Positions 25,748 to 35,054 of a stretch of DNA of 64,000 nt are shown piece after piece. The translations under genes were made by a program, and so were the position numbers. Under the pieces are notes generated by a model. That model was not told the origin of the DNA and did not search any database. It saw only the letters and a list, made by a program, of their open reading frames with translations. Location: assembly GCA_044507695.1 (NCBI GenBank), contig JBIQJD010000005.1, positions 124,001-188,000 on the forward strand, read 5' to 3'. This DNA comes from JBIQJD01 sp044507695. Lineage in GTDB: Bacteria > Bacteroidota > Ignavibacteria > Ignavibacteriales > Ignavibacteriaceae. Every line of letters begins with the position of its first letter. Within the stretch, counting starts at the first letter, position 1.

Positions 25748-26221
25748 TTATTCCGGTTTCTCATTTGTTTGAATTAGAAATAATGGCTGGTTGTACTCAA
25801 CAGGTTTTCCGTTCTCCACAAGTATTTTAACAATTCTGCCGCTCACATCAGATTCTATTTCATTCATCAGTTTCATAGCTTCAACAATGCAAAGTACAGA
25901 CCCAGGAGTAACATAATCACCTACCTGAACATACGAATCGGCATCGGGAGCCGGAGCCCGGTAAAATGTACCAACAATTGGTGAACGAATCTCATGCAGG
26001 TTTTCGGTTTTTTCTTCAGCAGGTGCTTCCGCAGTTTCAGGTTTTGAAACTGCCGGCTGGGGCGCCGGAACATTTGCCATTATTTGCGGATGTGTAATTG
26101 TTTGTGCCGCTCTTATCTTTTTAGCAAGCTTTATTCTAAAACCTTCTTCTTCAATTTCCAGATCAGTAAGATCACTCGAATCTAAAAGTTTGATGAGCTT
26201 TTTTACCAGATTTAAATCCAT
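25748..26221 (-). CDS. accB: Biotin carboxyl carrier protein
   Basis: The 157-residue AccB has an N-terminal helical part and an Ala/Pro/Glu-rich linker (about 45-75). The biotinyl domain has the biotin-accepting Lys117 in EAMKLMNE, preceded by RSPIVGTFYRAPAPDADSYV with the bacterial thumb region. ATG start. It lies 12 bases after efp and upstream of accC, the common efp-accB-accC order. Confidence 0.96.
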   Translation of the reverse strand: MDLNLVKKLIKLLDSSDLTDLEIEEEGFRIKLAKKIRAAQTITHPQIMANVPAPQPAVSKPETAEAPAEEKTENLHEIRSPIVGTFYRAPAPDADSYVQVGDYVTPGSVLCIVEAMKLMNEIESDVSGRIVKILVENGKPVEYNQPLFLIQTNEKPE

Positions 26222-26233
26222 GATTTTCCTTAA

Positions 26234-26797
26234 TTAAGATTTAACTCTCTCCACATATCCGCCATTGCGGGTATCTACTTTTAAAACATCACCTTCATTG
26301 ATGAATAAAGGAACGTTAATCGAAACGCCGGTTTCAAGTTTTGCCGGTTTAAGTGCACCAGTTGCAGTATCACCTTTAAAACCTGGTTCTGTTTCAACTA
26401 CTTTCAGATATACAAAGATCGGAATATCAACAGAAATTATTTCCGTACCGTTGAATAATATTTCAACCTCTTCGCTTTCTTTAAGATATTCTACTCCATC
26501 ACCAAATAATTCAATGGGAATATTTATCTGATCATACGTTTCATTATCCATGCAAACCAGATAATCCCCATCTTTATAAAGATATTGATATTTTCTTCTT
26601 TCAACCCGAACAACTTCAACTGATTCGCCTGATCGGAAGGTATTATCGAGGACCTTGCCTGTTCTCAAATTCTTAAGCGTACTTCTAACGAAGGCTCCCC
26701 CTTTCCCCGGTTTAACATGCTGAAATTCAACTATTGTATAAAGATCATTCTTAAATTTAATTATTAATCCATTTCTGAAATCTGAAGTATCGGCCAT
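26234..26797 (-). CDS. efp: Elongation factor P
   Basis: Relieves ribosome stalling at proline stretches. The 187-residue product has the three-barrel plan, with Lys32 at the tip of domain I in KPGKGGAFVRSTLKN, the residue lysylated or otherwise modified in many bacteria. The C-terminal signature GDTATGALKPAKLETG is present. No modification enzyme (EpmA/B or EarP) is seen in this window. First gene of the efp-accB-accC operon, with a good promoter 34 bases upstream. Confidence 0.97.
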   Translation of the reverse strand: MADTSDFRNGLIIKFKNDLYTIVEFQHVKPGKGGAFVRSTLKNLRTGKVLDNTFRSGESVEVVRVERRKYQYLYKDGDYLVCMDNETYDQINIPIELFGDGVEYLKESEEVEILFNGTEIISVDIPIFVYLKVVETEPGFKGDTATGALKPAKLETGVSINVPLFINEGDVLKVDTRNGGYVERVKS

Positions 26798-26830
26798 ATA
26801 TTTATTTGTTTGTTAAAAAAATAGTCAGAA

Positions 26831-26859
26831 AAAATAGAGATATGCGGTCTTAAAGTCAA
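26831..26859 (-). promoter_or_regulatory. Promoter of the efp-accB-accC operon
   Basis: On the - strand TTGACT (26854-26859) and TATTTT (26831-26836) are separated by exactly 17 bases. The ATG of efp lies 33 bases downstream. The same TTGAC-N17-TATTTT arrangement precedes the TonB receptor gene. Confidence 0.65.
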
Positions 26860-27043
26860 GAAAACAGAATTTCGGTTTTACATCATTTTTGTCAATTTCT
26901 GCCCAATTTTGCTTAAAAATCAGCCAAAACTTGATGAAAATCGTTCAATTTTAAAAATTGTTCTTTGTCAAATCGTTGATGAAATTTGTAAATGGGATGA
27001 AAATTTCAGCCCTGTCTCATTTTGTAAGATCATTTATGCGGTA

Positions 27044-27079
27044 AGAAAAGAATCGGGCTGATGTTTTTTATCAGCCCGT
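27044..27079 (-). terminator. Terminator after the PorV-like gene
   Basis: On the - strand CGGGCTGAT (27071-27079) pairs with ATCAGCCCG (27055-27063) around a seven-base loop, followed by a T-rich stretch. It closes the receptor-secreted protein-PorV unit. The rest of the 26860-27043 spacer shows nothing more. Confidence 0.75.
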
Positions 27080-27093
27080 AAATTCCGGAATTT

Positions 27094-28113
27094 TTAGAAT
27101 CTGAGTCCGAGGGAAAAGTACTGAACATTCTGCAGTCTACCAAAATCCTGGTATGCATAATCTATCTTAATCTTAACAGATTCAAGAATGCGGTAATTTA
27201 AACCAACACCAAATGTTAATCCCTGTTCACCATCAGCTTCAAACAATGATTTATAACCGCCTCTTATAAATACTATTTCATTCCAGGTATATTCCAATCC
27301 GGTATTAATTGATTCAGTATTATCATTCGGGTGAATTGCATCAGCCGCAATGGTTAACCTGTGTTCTGCTTCCTGTATGGCATCAACAGATATACCAAAG
27401 CGGAAAATAAGCGGAAGTTCAAATTTATCGAGCTGTAAATCTGTATTAATAATATTTCCTTCACCGCTTCCTACAATTGTAGTTTGGATGATATCTCTTC
27501 CTTCCATCCTCATTTTAGAACCAAAATTAGATATACTTGCACCAATGCTGAATTTGTTGAGGAAAGGAATTGTATAGAGTGTTCCTATATCAATTGCAAA
27601 ACCATTAGCAGTTTCATTCCATATATACTCGCTTATATATTTAGCATTAATACCAATTGAGAATTCTTCTGTAAGATTTCTTGCAAAAGAAAGCCCTAAT
27701 GTAAAAGCTCCCGCGTTAAACAATTCACCAGTACCCTCAGGCTGCTGAAGTGTTCTCACTTCCATTTCACCCATAGACATTACGTTTACAAAAGCACCAA
27801 GCGTGCCAAGCCCGGTTAAATCCATTGCAAATGCAGCATAATCCAGATTCACATCCATAATCCAATCAACGTGATTAAAATATGCTTCACGTGAATACAT
27901 TCTGGATAACCCCGCAGGATTCCAGTACATGGCGTTTATATCATCAGCAACGGAAGTAAAGGCTCCGCCCATTCCAATTGCACGCGGTCCCACATTTATT
28001 TTAAGAAACTGGGAAGCAGTTGTTCCACTTTTATTTGTTTCTGTTTGAGCGAAGCCGCTTTTGATAAGGCAAACCGATATTAAAATAATTGGTAAAATTT
28101 TTACAATTCTCAT
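27094..28113 (-). CDS. PorV/PorQ family outer-membrane protein
   Basis: PorV is the outer-membrane shuttle of the type IX secretion system; this 339-residue product belongs to the wider PorV/PorQ (UPF0164) barrel family. After a signal peptide ending GFAQ it shows the family opening FLKINVGPRAIGMGGAFTSVADD followed by MYWNPAGLS in loose continuity. The rest is alternating strands ending QYFSLGLRF, with a C-terminal aromatic. A longer frame begins at 28170, but the ATG at 28113 has AGGAG seven bases upstream and places the signal peptide at the N-terminus. Third gene of a triad with the secreted protein and TonB receptor. True PorV or a paralogue for one cargo cannot be decided here. Confidence 0.8.
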   Translation of the reverse strand: MRIVKILPIILISVCLIKSGFAQTETNKSGTTASQFLKINVGPRAIGMGGAFTSVADDINAMYWNPAGLSRMYSREAYFNHVDWIMDVNLDYAAFAMDLTGLGTLGAFVNVMSMGEMEVRTLQQPEGTGELFNAGAFTLGLSFARNLTEEFSIGINAKYISEYIWNETANGFAIDIGTLYTIPFLNKFSIGASISNFGSKMRMEGRDIIQTTIVGSGEGNIINTDLQLDKFELPLIFRFGISVDAIQEAEHRLTIAADAIHPNDNTESINTGLEYTWNEIVFIRGGYKSLFEADGEQGLTFGVGLNYRILESVKIKIDYAYQDFGRLQNVQYFSLGLRF

Positions 28114-28266
28114 TGAAATCTCCTTATGGATTCCGGATTTCCGATTTAAAAATTCTTTTAACATTTTCAATTACATTTAATCTTTTTTGATGATTCCTGT
28201 TATTCTTGTGTAAAAGGAATCTTAAATCATTCCCATTATTGAATAACATACTTCAATCAATATATT

Positions 28267-31200
28267 TTATTTAATCAAAGCGAACTTCACAATTTTTTCA
28301 CCAATGCCCGGTGCATCTATATGAGCAAAGTAAACTCCATATGCTACACCAAAACCATCTTTATTCAATAGGTTCCAGTATTCCCTTCCTGTTTGAAGTG
28401 TTGTTTCATGCTCAATAGTCTGCACATGTTCACCACTTAAAGTGTAAATTCTTATTGTGCATTTAGGGGGCAGATTTTCAAAATAAATTCTGCGCTCGCC
28501 TCTTGATTGTCCCGGTAGTTTTACTGTAGGTTCAATTTCGTTTACACCTACGTAGGGATTTGGAACCACATAAATATTATCCAATAATGAACTTGAATTA
28601 TCATTATTGAATGATGGAGCTTCTGTTGAGAATGAAAATACATCGCGCCCATCAAAAGGTCTCTTTGTTGCAATAAGTACTTCTGAACCTTCTGATGGAG
28701 GAATCGGAGTTACTGTTGAATCACTTGGCCTGGATATAACCACACCCCATGTAGTTTCATTCGGAACTCCAACTGCGCCGGGACGGAAAAGAATTATTTC
28801 ATCTCCCGGAGTCCAGATACTATCCTTTGGAAGTTTTTCATTCAGGAAGGTTAATATTTTTCTCGGCACTCCTTCGGTTACTTCCATTGCAGTATAATTA
28901 ACAGGAAGTTTTTTAGTACCGCCGGTTACAATCATCAGTGCTGAATCGATAAAGGTATCTGAAAATCTGATAATATAATCAGCTGGATAAGCTGCACCTG
29001 CGCCAACGGCACCTTTCTGAACTGCAATCTTGAAGTTTGAATTGCCTTCTACCCATCTTGTTTTAATTGTATCAACTTCAAGCTTGGCTTCATCTTTAAC
29101 TTTTATTCTTACTCCATCAACTACAGGATTATCATCTTCAAGATTGAATCTTGTACTTTGATAAACAGGATAATATCTGTAAGAAATTTTAAAATACTGT
29201 GCAGAAGGCATTGTACTGTTCTGGGTTCTCCTAATTGAACCGCTAGCATAATCGATAATATAATCCGTGCCTTCTGTATAAACTACATCACCGCCAGAAC
29301 TGCTAACCTTTAATTCTGAATCTTTAATCAGATTTGAATTTTTCAGTTTTGTGAATTTCGTATCATACAAAATAAAATTCTCTTCAACAGGTGCGGTTCT
29401 TTTAACTGAATAATTTTTCTTTACATAAAAAGTATCATTTGCCCATAATGTATCACTAAATTCAATTGAATAACTGTTCTGATCAATTAATGCCAGGTCG
29501 TCAAGTATTTCCAGTCTAACTTCACCAGTCCCGATTCCCTGATCATGTTTTACAGTGGAGTTAGGGTTTGCAGGATTTTTATATCCGCTTGCTCTGGGAC
29601 CGGGAATAACCTGCACTGTGTTAGGATCAAATCTGTATTTGGATGTGATAGGATCAATCGTAATTTTCTTAGTAGTTTCAGTAGGAGGAATTCCGGTGGA
29701 ATCACCATGATCATAAGCTACAACGGCATAATAATAAGTTTGTCCGTTTATAACATTATTAGAATCAGTATATGAGTGAACTAGACCTGTATTTTGTCCA
29801 AGATAATATTGAATACCTCTTCCCTGATAAGAAACGGGATGATAACCTTTCCATGGATCAGTTACACCTGCAGTCCATTTCCCATCTTTGTTATAATCAA
29901 CAAAAGGTTCACCCGCATCATAAACTCCGTTGAAGTTAAAATCTTCAAATGGTTCGTCAACAATATCGTTATCAAATTTTACTTCAAAACCATCAATATC
30001 TTTTAATGGTTCACTAAAAAAGCCTGAGCCTTTTCCATCAGTAATTACCTGAATATCATTAAAGCTTGGATCAGTGCTTCTGTAAATAACATATCCTTCA
30101 AAATCTTTACCTGTAATCGGATCAATACTTTCTTCAGCTTTTGTATCCCAGTAAAGTGTAACTTTTTTATCATCGGGAACTGCAGTTACAGTTGGAAGTA
30201 CCGGTGGTTTAAAGAATTGATAATTCTGATTGTAAATAGTTTGTACCGTTTCTGCAGAGATTAAGAGATCATCAAGATCTTCTCCACAAAGAAGGGCCAT
30301 TGAAATTCTTTTTGTTTCTCCTCTTTTCAGTGAGATATAACCAGAACCAAAAATGAAAACTATATCTGCATTCTGCTGAATATCTCCGAAGTTCTGCGGA
30401 GTAGAGCGGTTCCACATTGAATTATCATCAGAGATTCTATCATTAGCCCATGACCAGCTGTTAAAGCTTGTTAAGCCAATCTGATCTGCTTCATCAAGAT
30501 CTGTATATTCAAAGTTTGGTTCACCGGGAGCTAAGGGATCGGGTGAGCCATCGGGCAACTTTCTGCCGGCAGTTGGTACTCCATCGCCTTCACCTTCATC
30601 TCCTGTGTTTGGAATTCCGTCTACACCCACATCATGAACAAGTGGATTCCAATCTCCGTCATTATCTATTCCATCATCCTGGCGTTCATCAATCATTCCA
30701 TCACCATCATCATCAATTCCGTTAGTTGGATTTCCCGGACTTTCGAGGAATTTACAGCCGAGATATCCCAATCTTAAATTACGCGGACCTGTCTGATCTG
30801 GATCCCAAAAGTAAACCATACTTCTTGCATAAGGAGGAATATTACTTACATCATGTTTTCCATCATAATCATATGGCGGAATAAAAAATCCATTATCATC
30901 TGTGTTTTCGGGAGAACCGCCGCCTATATCGGGATCTCCATAAATTCCAAAGAATACTGAATCAAGATCCTTCTCACTTGTATTTGTAATTGTGTAAACA
31001 AAGAATATCGTATTTTCTGCAAGTGCATTACTCCACTGGAATGCACGTCCATCAACCTGAACTCCAATTCCTTTACGTGATGAATCTGAAGGGAAAGGAT
31101 AATAATTAAACTCAACATTATCCCTGTCATCCATTGCCCAATAAACCTCAAGATCGGCATTGGTCGCGTCTTGTTTCAAATAGCCCGGCCAAACATATCT

Positions 31201-31848
31201 GCCTAAAGTTTCATTGTACCAGTGTCTGGGCCAGCTATCCGGTTTTCCATCACCATCAGCATCTTCTGCGGGATTTGAAGCCATGTAATCTGATTCTTCA
31301 TCAGAATAACCTGGAAGCGGCTGCCACTGCCATAATGCTGTACCATCGGGATTTGCTTCACGAAGCTGCTGCTGCGGATAATCCCACAATCCATCTGAAA
31401 TTATGTGCAATCTTTTTTCAGGATCATTTGCATCCGGAACTGACGCACCAACGATAGGGCAAAATTGAAAAACGTAATCAAGTCCGTTCCAAACAAAGTT
31501 ATTTATTCCGCGAAGCAAGCCATAGCCGGGCCCGATACCGCCATAGTTAAAAATATCTGTGCTTATTTTATTTCCGTTCATGAAAAAAGATTTTCTTCTT
31601 TCATGATTCTGAGTTTTTGCAAAAGATTCATAAACTTCTCTAAAATATTCATACTTGGTTTTTCCCGAAGTATTTGATTCCTTATTCTTATTTACAGGCT
31701 GGCTGTTCCAATGTTGATTGATATAATTTTTTACAGCAGCATGTTCCTGTGCTCTTCTCTCTTCTTTGCTTTGTGAAAAACTGAAAGATGCGAGAAAGAA
31801 TGTGCTTAACAAAAGAACTGTGAAAAATCTGAATGATTTAATTTTCAT
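28267..31848 (-). CDS. Large secreted protein with calcium-loop motifs and C-terminal sorting-type domain
   Basis: The 1193-residue product has a signal peptide (through FSFSQ, residue 26). At about residues 376-425 it has thrombospondin type 3-like Asp-rich loops (GIDDDGDGMIDE, GIDNDGDW), with further Asp loops near 195-203 and near 640 (DFNFNGVYDAGE). Fibronectin III-like strands follow (VTLYWDTKAEESIDP, YYYAVVAYDHG). The C-terminal 95 residues (NIYVVPNPYVGVNE to KIVKFALIK) resemble the FlgD-like/T9SS sorting end. It lies between a TonB-dependent receptor and a PorV-like gene, 15 bases from the former. I do not recognise the central family; a surface-exposed partner of the receptor is inference. 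Confidence 0.72.
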   Translation of the reverse strand: MKIKSFRFFTVLLLSTFFLASFSFSQSKEERRAQEHAAVKNYINQHWNSQPVNKNKESNTSGKTKYEYFREVYESFAKTQNHERRKSFFMNGNKISTDIFNYGGIGPGYGLLRGINNFVWNGLDYVFQFCPIVGASVPDANDPEKRLHIISDGLWDYPQQQLREANPDGTALWQWQPLPGYSDEESDYMASNPAEDADGDGKPDSWPRHWYNETLGRYVWPGYLKQDATNADLEVYWAMDDRDNVEFNYYPFPSDSSRKGIGVQVDGRAFQWSNALAENTIFFVYTITNTSEKDLDSVFFGIYGDPDIGGGSPENTDDNGFFIPPYDYDGKHDVSNIPPYARSMVYFWDPDQTGPRNLRLGYLGCKFLESPGNPTNGIDDDGDGMIDERQDDGIDNDGDWNPLVHDVGVDGIPNTGDEGEGDGVPTAGRKLPDGSPDPLAPGEPNFEYTDLDEADQIGLTSFNSWSWANDRISDDNSMWNRSTPQNFGDIQQNADIVFIFGSGYISLKRGETKRISMALLCGEDLDDLLISAETVQTIYNQNYQFFKPPVLPTVTAVPDDKKVTLYWDTKAEESIDPITGKDFEGYVIYRSTDPSFNDIQVITDGKGSGFFSEPLKDIDGFEVKFDNDIVDEPFEDFNFNGVYDAGEPFVDYNKDGKWTAGVTDPWKGYHPVSYQGRGIQYYLGQNTGLVHSYTDSNNVINGQTYYYAVVAYDHGDSTGIPPTETTKKITIDPITSKYRFDPNTVQVIPGPRASGYKNPANPNSTVKHDQGIGTGEVRLEILDDLALIDQNSYSIEFSDTLWANDTFYVKKNYSVKRTAPVEENFILYDTKFTKLKNSNLIKDSELKVSSSGGDVVYTEGTDYIIDYASGSIRRTQNSTMPSAQYFKISYRYYPVYQSTRFNLEDDNPVVDGVRIKVKDEAKLEVDTIKTRWVEGNSNFKIAVQKGAVGAGAAYPADYIIRFSDTFIDSALMIVTGGTKKLPVNYTAMEVTEGVPRKILTFLNEKLPKDSIWTPGDEIILFRPGAVGVPNETTWGVVISRPSDSTVTPIPPSEGSEVLIATKRPFDGRDVFSFSTEAPSFNNDNSSSLLDNIYVVPNPYVGVNEIEPTVKLPGQSRGERRIYFENLPPKCTIRIYTLSGEHVQTIEHETTLQTGREYWNLLNKDGFGVAYGVYFAHIDAPGIGEKIVKFALIK

Positions 31849-31863
31849 AAATAAAACTCCGTA

Positions 31864-34665
31864 TTAAAACTCAATTGATGCACCTAATCTTACCTCACGC
31901 GGTGAGCTGTAATAACTAGGTATATTAAAATATTCTTCGGATGAATGAACACCCGGTACATTTTCGGCTATTATATTTGTAGCTTTTGCAGAACCAAGTT
32001 CTGTCTGCAGTGTGTAAGTAGATCTTCCCGTATCGTTATAAACGAGACGTTCATTAAGTGTATCAAACAAGTTGAATACTTTTAAGAAGAAGGTAATTGA
32101 GCTTCCGTAAATGCTGAAAGTTTTCTCTGCCAGCAGATCAACATTGGTTTGAGTTGGCTTTCTTCCGCTGTTGGGGCGCAGGTAAACCTGTGATTGAAGA
32201 ATCTGCGGAGTGTATGGTAACCCTGTACCGAATTTTCCAATTAAGCTTATGTTCCAATCATTTGGTTTTCCTATCGAAACAGTTGCGTTAATGATGTGAG
32301 TCTGATCCCATCCTAAATAAACAGGAACTTTTTCTGTCTGTCTTCCTGAAGATAAATCAAGAAAGAAAGCATCGTTATCAACATCATTACCTTCAGATAC
32401 CTGGAATGTATAATCAAGAGTTACTCCAAGCATATCCTGTGCGGTTCTTCTTTTTGTTAAGGAGAAAATCAATCCTTTAATGTTTGCGTAATCTTTATTT
32501 ACATAAGTGTAGTATGTTTCGCTTCCGCTTATTCTAATCTGCTGATATGCCAATAAATCTCTAACATCTTTATAAAATCCTGTTATGTTGAATGCGAGAT
32601 CTTCAAATAACTGCTGCTGCAAACCAAGTTCGTATGAAACAGTTTTTTCAGGTTTAAGATTTGCATTCCCAAATTCAATTGTTGAAGCAGTAAAGCTGTA
32701 TTCAAAATTTGGATTGCTGTACAAATATCTGAATGGCGGCATTTGAAAGAAATGCCCGTATGAAAAGTGGATAATTCCCTGGTCTGTAATCGGGAAAGAA
32801 ATACCTATTCTTGGGCTTATCTGATGTTTTGGTTTTGCATCAGCAAGCAATGAGTTTTTATCAATTGTTATAGGAAGATTTGGATGATTTGGCGTAGGAT
32901 AAAATATATTTGTTGAATACACTGAGTTAGCATCAAAGTAATCATATCTTATTCCGGCATTAAGGATAAGTTTATCAAATTCCATTTTGTCCTGAATGTA
33001 TCCGGACATTACCACCGGCTCTTTTGTGTAAAGATCATGATTTGGACCGCCGATACTATCGATTGTTGGCATAAGATGAGTGCCATCTCTCAGCACAAAA
33101 AAGTTTTCATAATCAAGAGTATGTTTATTGTATTCAACGCCAGCTTTAATTTCATGCGCTGAAGAAATCTGGCTCGTAATATCAAATTTAATTCCGAGAG
33201 TTTTGGAACGCTGATAGCTGTGATTGTTTCTTGTACCGCCTGATACGAATGTGTAATTTGCTGCCTGATAAATAAGATCGGTACGCATGTATCTTGGATC
33301 AGCGTGAAGACCTTCAACACCCATGCCTGCATAATAATCAACAGGATTGCCGTTGCTGTCTAACAGCGGATAAAGATATTGTTTGAAATCATTAATATTA
33401 TAAGATCCACGCAGTGAATAAAAGGTTGAATTGCTTACAGCGTGCCTCATTTCAAGCGCGTTCAGTAATCCCCACTCAAAATTATTGTAGCTTGCATCGG
33501 GATTATATTTATAATCATGGCTGTAGCCTCTGTACTCTGAATTAGAATACAACAGATCATAATTAATTTTGATTGTGGAAACGGGTTTGAAAGTAAATTT
33601 AGCAGTACCGCTGAATTCGGTTGCGGGATTCATTGAGACAATTGCATTATCTCTCATTGCTGCTGTTGTTGCAGAATCCCACGCCGGGTTCCAGAAATTA
33701 TTTTCTACAAGTCTTATATCGTTAGGATTTTCGGGATTCTTAAAAACATAATCTCCCGGAAGATGCTGTCTTTGCCCGTACAGCCATCCCTTATCATCAT
33801 CGTATCTTCCTGAAAAGAAAAATGTTACAGCATTATCAGTAAATGGAACAGGTCCGCTTAAAGTACCTTCAACCACATAATTATTCAGTGGATCAACTGC
33901 ATCAATATTAAAGAAAGTACTTTTTCTCGTACTTAAATTATCACCAGTATAGAATGAAAGCTTTCCGCTGTAATTGCTGCCGCCTTCTTTTGTAACGGTG
34001 TTTACAATACCGCTTAATGCATTTCCATATTCAGCATTGAATGTACCGCTTACAACCGATAGTTCCTGTATTGCATTTGTTGCAATAACAACTGAGCGTG
34101 AATTATCGTAAGGATTATTTATGGAAACACCATTAACAGTGTAAGCAACTTCAGTTGAACGGCCGCCGCGGATGTGAATTCTTCCACTTTCATCCTGATT
34201 GATTCCAGCCTGCAATGTTAAAAGATCACTTACACTTTCAACCGGCAGGCTTTCTATTTGTCCTGCATCAATTGTTGTGTGAGATGAAGTTAGATCTTTT
34301 CTAACCATTGGAGCCTGAGCCTGAACAACAATTGTCTGTAATTCTACTGATTCCGTTGATAATTCGGCATCAAGTTGAGTTGTAAAGTCTGCGGAAATTT
34401 TTACTCCGACAAATTGTTGTTTCTGATAGCCAACGGCTGAAACGTTAATAGTATAACTGCCGGGAGGAAGATTGTTGATAATATAAAATCCATCAATATT
34501 GGTGGCAGCACCAAAAGTTGTTCCTTCAATTATAATATTAACGCCCGGAATAGGCTCTCCGGTTTCAGCCTCTGTAACTGTACCAGATAGTTTGCCCGTT
34601 GTTCCGGCAAATATATTTGAGCTGCAATAAAACAAAAGAACAAGTAGCAGTAACTTTTTTGTCAT
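31864..34665 (-). CDS. TonB-dependent receptor with carboxypeptidase-like N-terminal domain
   Basis: Outer-membrane receptor of 933 residues. After a signal peptide (through NIFAG) comes a CarboxypepD_reg-like domain (about 23-110, GKLSGTVTEAETGEPIPGVN, GFYIINNLPPGSYT). The plug follows (about 120-230, LPVESVSDLLTLQAGI, IHIRGGRSTEVAYTVNGV), then a 22-strand-type barrel ending VRLGASIEF. No SusD-like partner lies next to it. Instead a large secreted protein and a PorV-like protein follow on the same strand. ATG with GGAGG upstream and a clear promoter. Substrate unknown. Confidence 0.9.
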   Translation of the reverse strand: MTKKLLLLVLLFYCSSNIFAGTTGKLSGTVTEAETGEPIPGVNIIIEGTTFGAATNIDGFYIINNLPPGSYTINVSAVGYQKQQFVGVKISADFTTQLDAELSTESVELQTIVVQAQAPMVRKDLTSSHTTIDAGQIESLPVESVSDLLTLQAGINQDESGRIHIRGGRSTEVAYTVNGVSINNPYDNSRSVVIATNAIQELSVVSGTFNAEYGNALSGIVNTVTKEGGSNYSGKLSFYTGDNLSTRKSTFFNIDAVDPLNNYVVEGTLSGPVPFTDNAVTFFFSGRYDDDKGWLYGQRQHLPGDYVFKNPENPNDIRLVENNFWNPAWDSATTAAMRDNAIVSMNPATEFSGTAKFTFKPVSTIKINYDLLYSNSEYRGYSHDYKYNPDASYNNFEWGLLNALEMRHAVSNSTFYSLRGSYNINDFKQYLYPLLDSNGNPVDYYAGMGVEGLHADPRYMRTDLIYQAANYTFVSGGTRNNHSYQRSKTLGIKFDITSQISSAHEIKAGVEYNKHTLDYENFFVLRDGTHLMPTIDSIGGPNHDLYTKEPVVMSGYIQDKMEFDKLILNAGIRYDYFDANSVYSTNIFYPTPNHPNLPITIDKNSLLADAKPKHQISPRIGISFPITDQGIIHFSYGHFFQMPPFRYLYSNPNFEYSFTASTIEFGNANLKPEKTVSYELGLQQQLFEDLAFNITGFYKDVRDLLAYQQIRISGSETYYTYVNKDYANIKGLIFSLTKRRTAQDMLGVTLDYTFQVSEGNDVDNDAFFLDLSSGRQTEKVPVYLGWDQTHIINATVSIGKPNDWNISLIGKFGTGLPYTPQILQSQVYLRPNSGRKPTQTNVDLLAEKTFSIYGSSITFFLKVFNLFDTLNERLVYNDTGRSTYTLQTELGSAKATNIIAENVPGVHSSEEYFNIPSYYSSPREVRLGASIEF

Positions 34666-34993
34666 TTAGACCTCCAGAATAATCGCAATTAAAATGTGGG
34701 TGTGGCATTGAGGGTAAAGCTGTCCTAATTATTTGGTTGTTACTTGAAAAAAATAATGGTAAAAAAAATAGTGATTACCCTTTGGGATGTCAAGCTAATA
34801 GTAGTGTAATAATAAAAGTAATTCTAAAAGAAGTGAATAAAAATTCAACAATTTGAAATTAAAAAATGATATGCAATCCAAATTTTGCACGGACATTTAT
34901 TTTAAAAAACAGGAAAGTCTGGATTGGGAGATAATCTTTCCGGCTGATTCTGGAAACGTTTGCGCGTTTATCTCCTCATCGTATATAATTAAT
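34666..34993. other. Intergenic region before the TonB receptor
   Basis: The 389-base gap between 34666 and 35054 holds the receptor promoter (34765-34793) and, at its far end, the terminator of the next gene. No open reading frame with a credible start and no known riboswitch fold was recognised. The untranslated leader from the promoter to the ATG would be about 95 bases. Confidence 0.5.
34765..34793 (-). promoter_or_regulatory. Promoter of the TonB receptor operon
   Basis: On the - strand TTGACA (34788-34793) and TATTTT (34765-34770) stand 17 bases apart, about 100 bases before the receptor ATG. It matches the efp promoter in spacing and -10 sequence. Confidence 0.65.
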
Positions 34994-35028
34994 AAAAAAA
35001 AAGCCGTGAAATATTTCGTTCACGGCTT
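34994..35028 (-). terminator. Terminator after the 35055-36914 gene
   Basis: On the - strand AAGCCGTGAA (35019-35028) pairs with TTCACGGCTT (35001-35010) around an eight-base loop, followed by a run of T (34994-35000 plus). Strong intrinsic terminator. Confidence 0.88.
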
Positions 35029-35054
35029 TTGAAAATGGGAAGAACTATGGTGAA

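Noticed and set aside
30468..31457. His- and Gln-rich open frames on the + strand opposite the 1193-residue gene
   Set aside because: They are antisense shadows of Asp- and Gly-rich codons, with no start signal and no sensible product.
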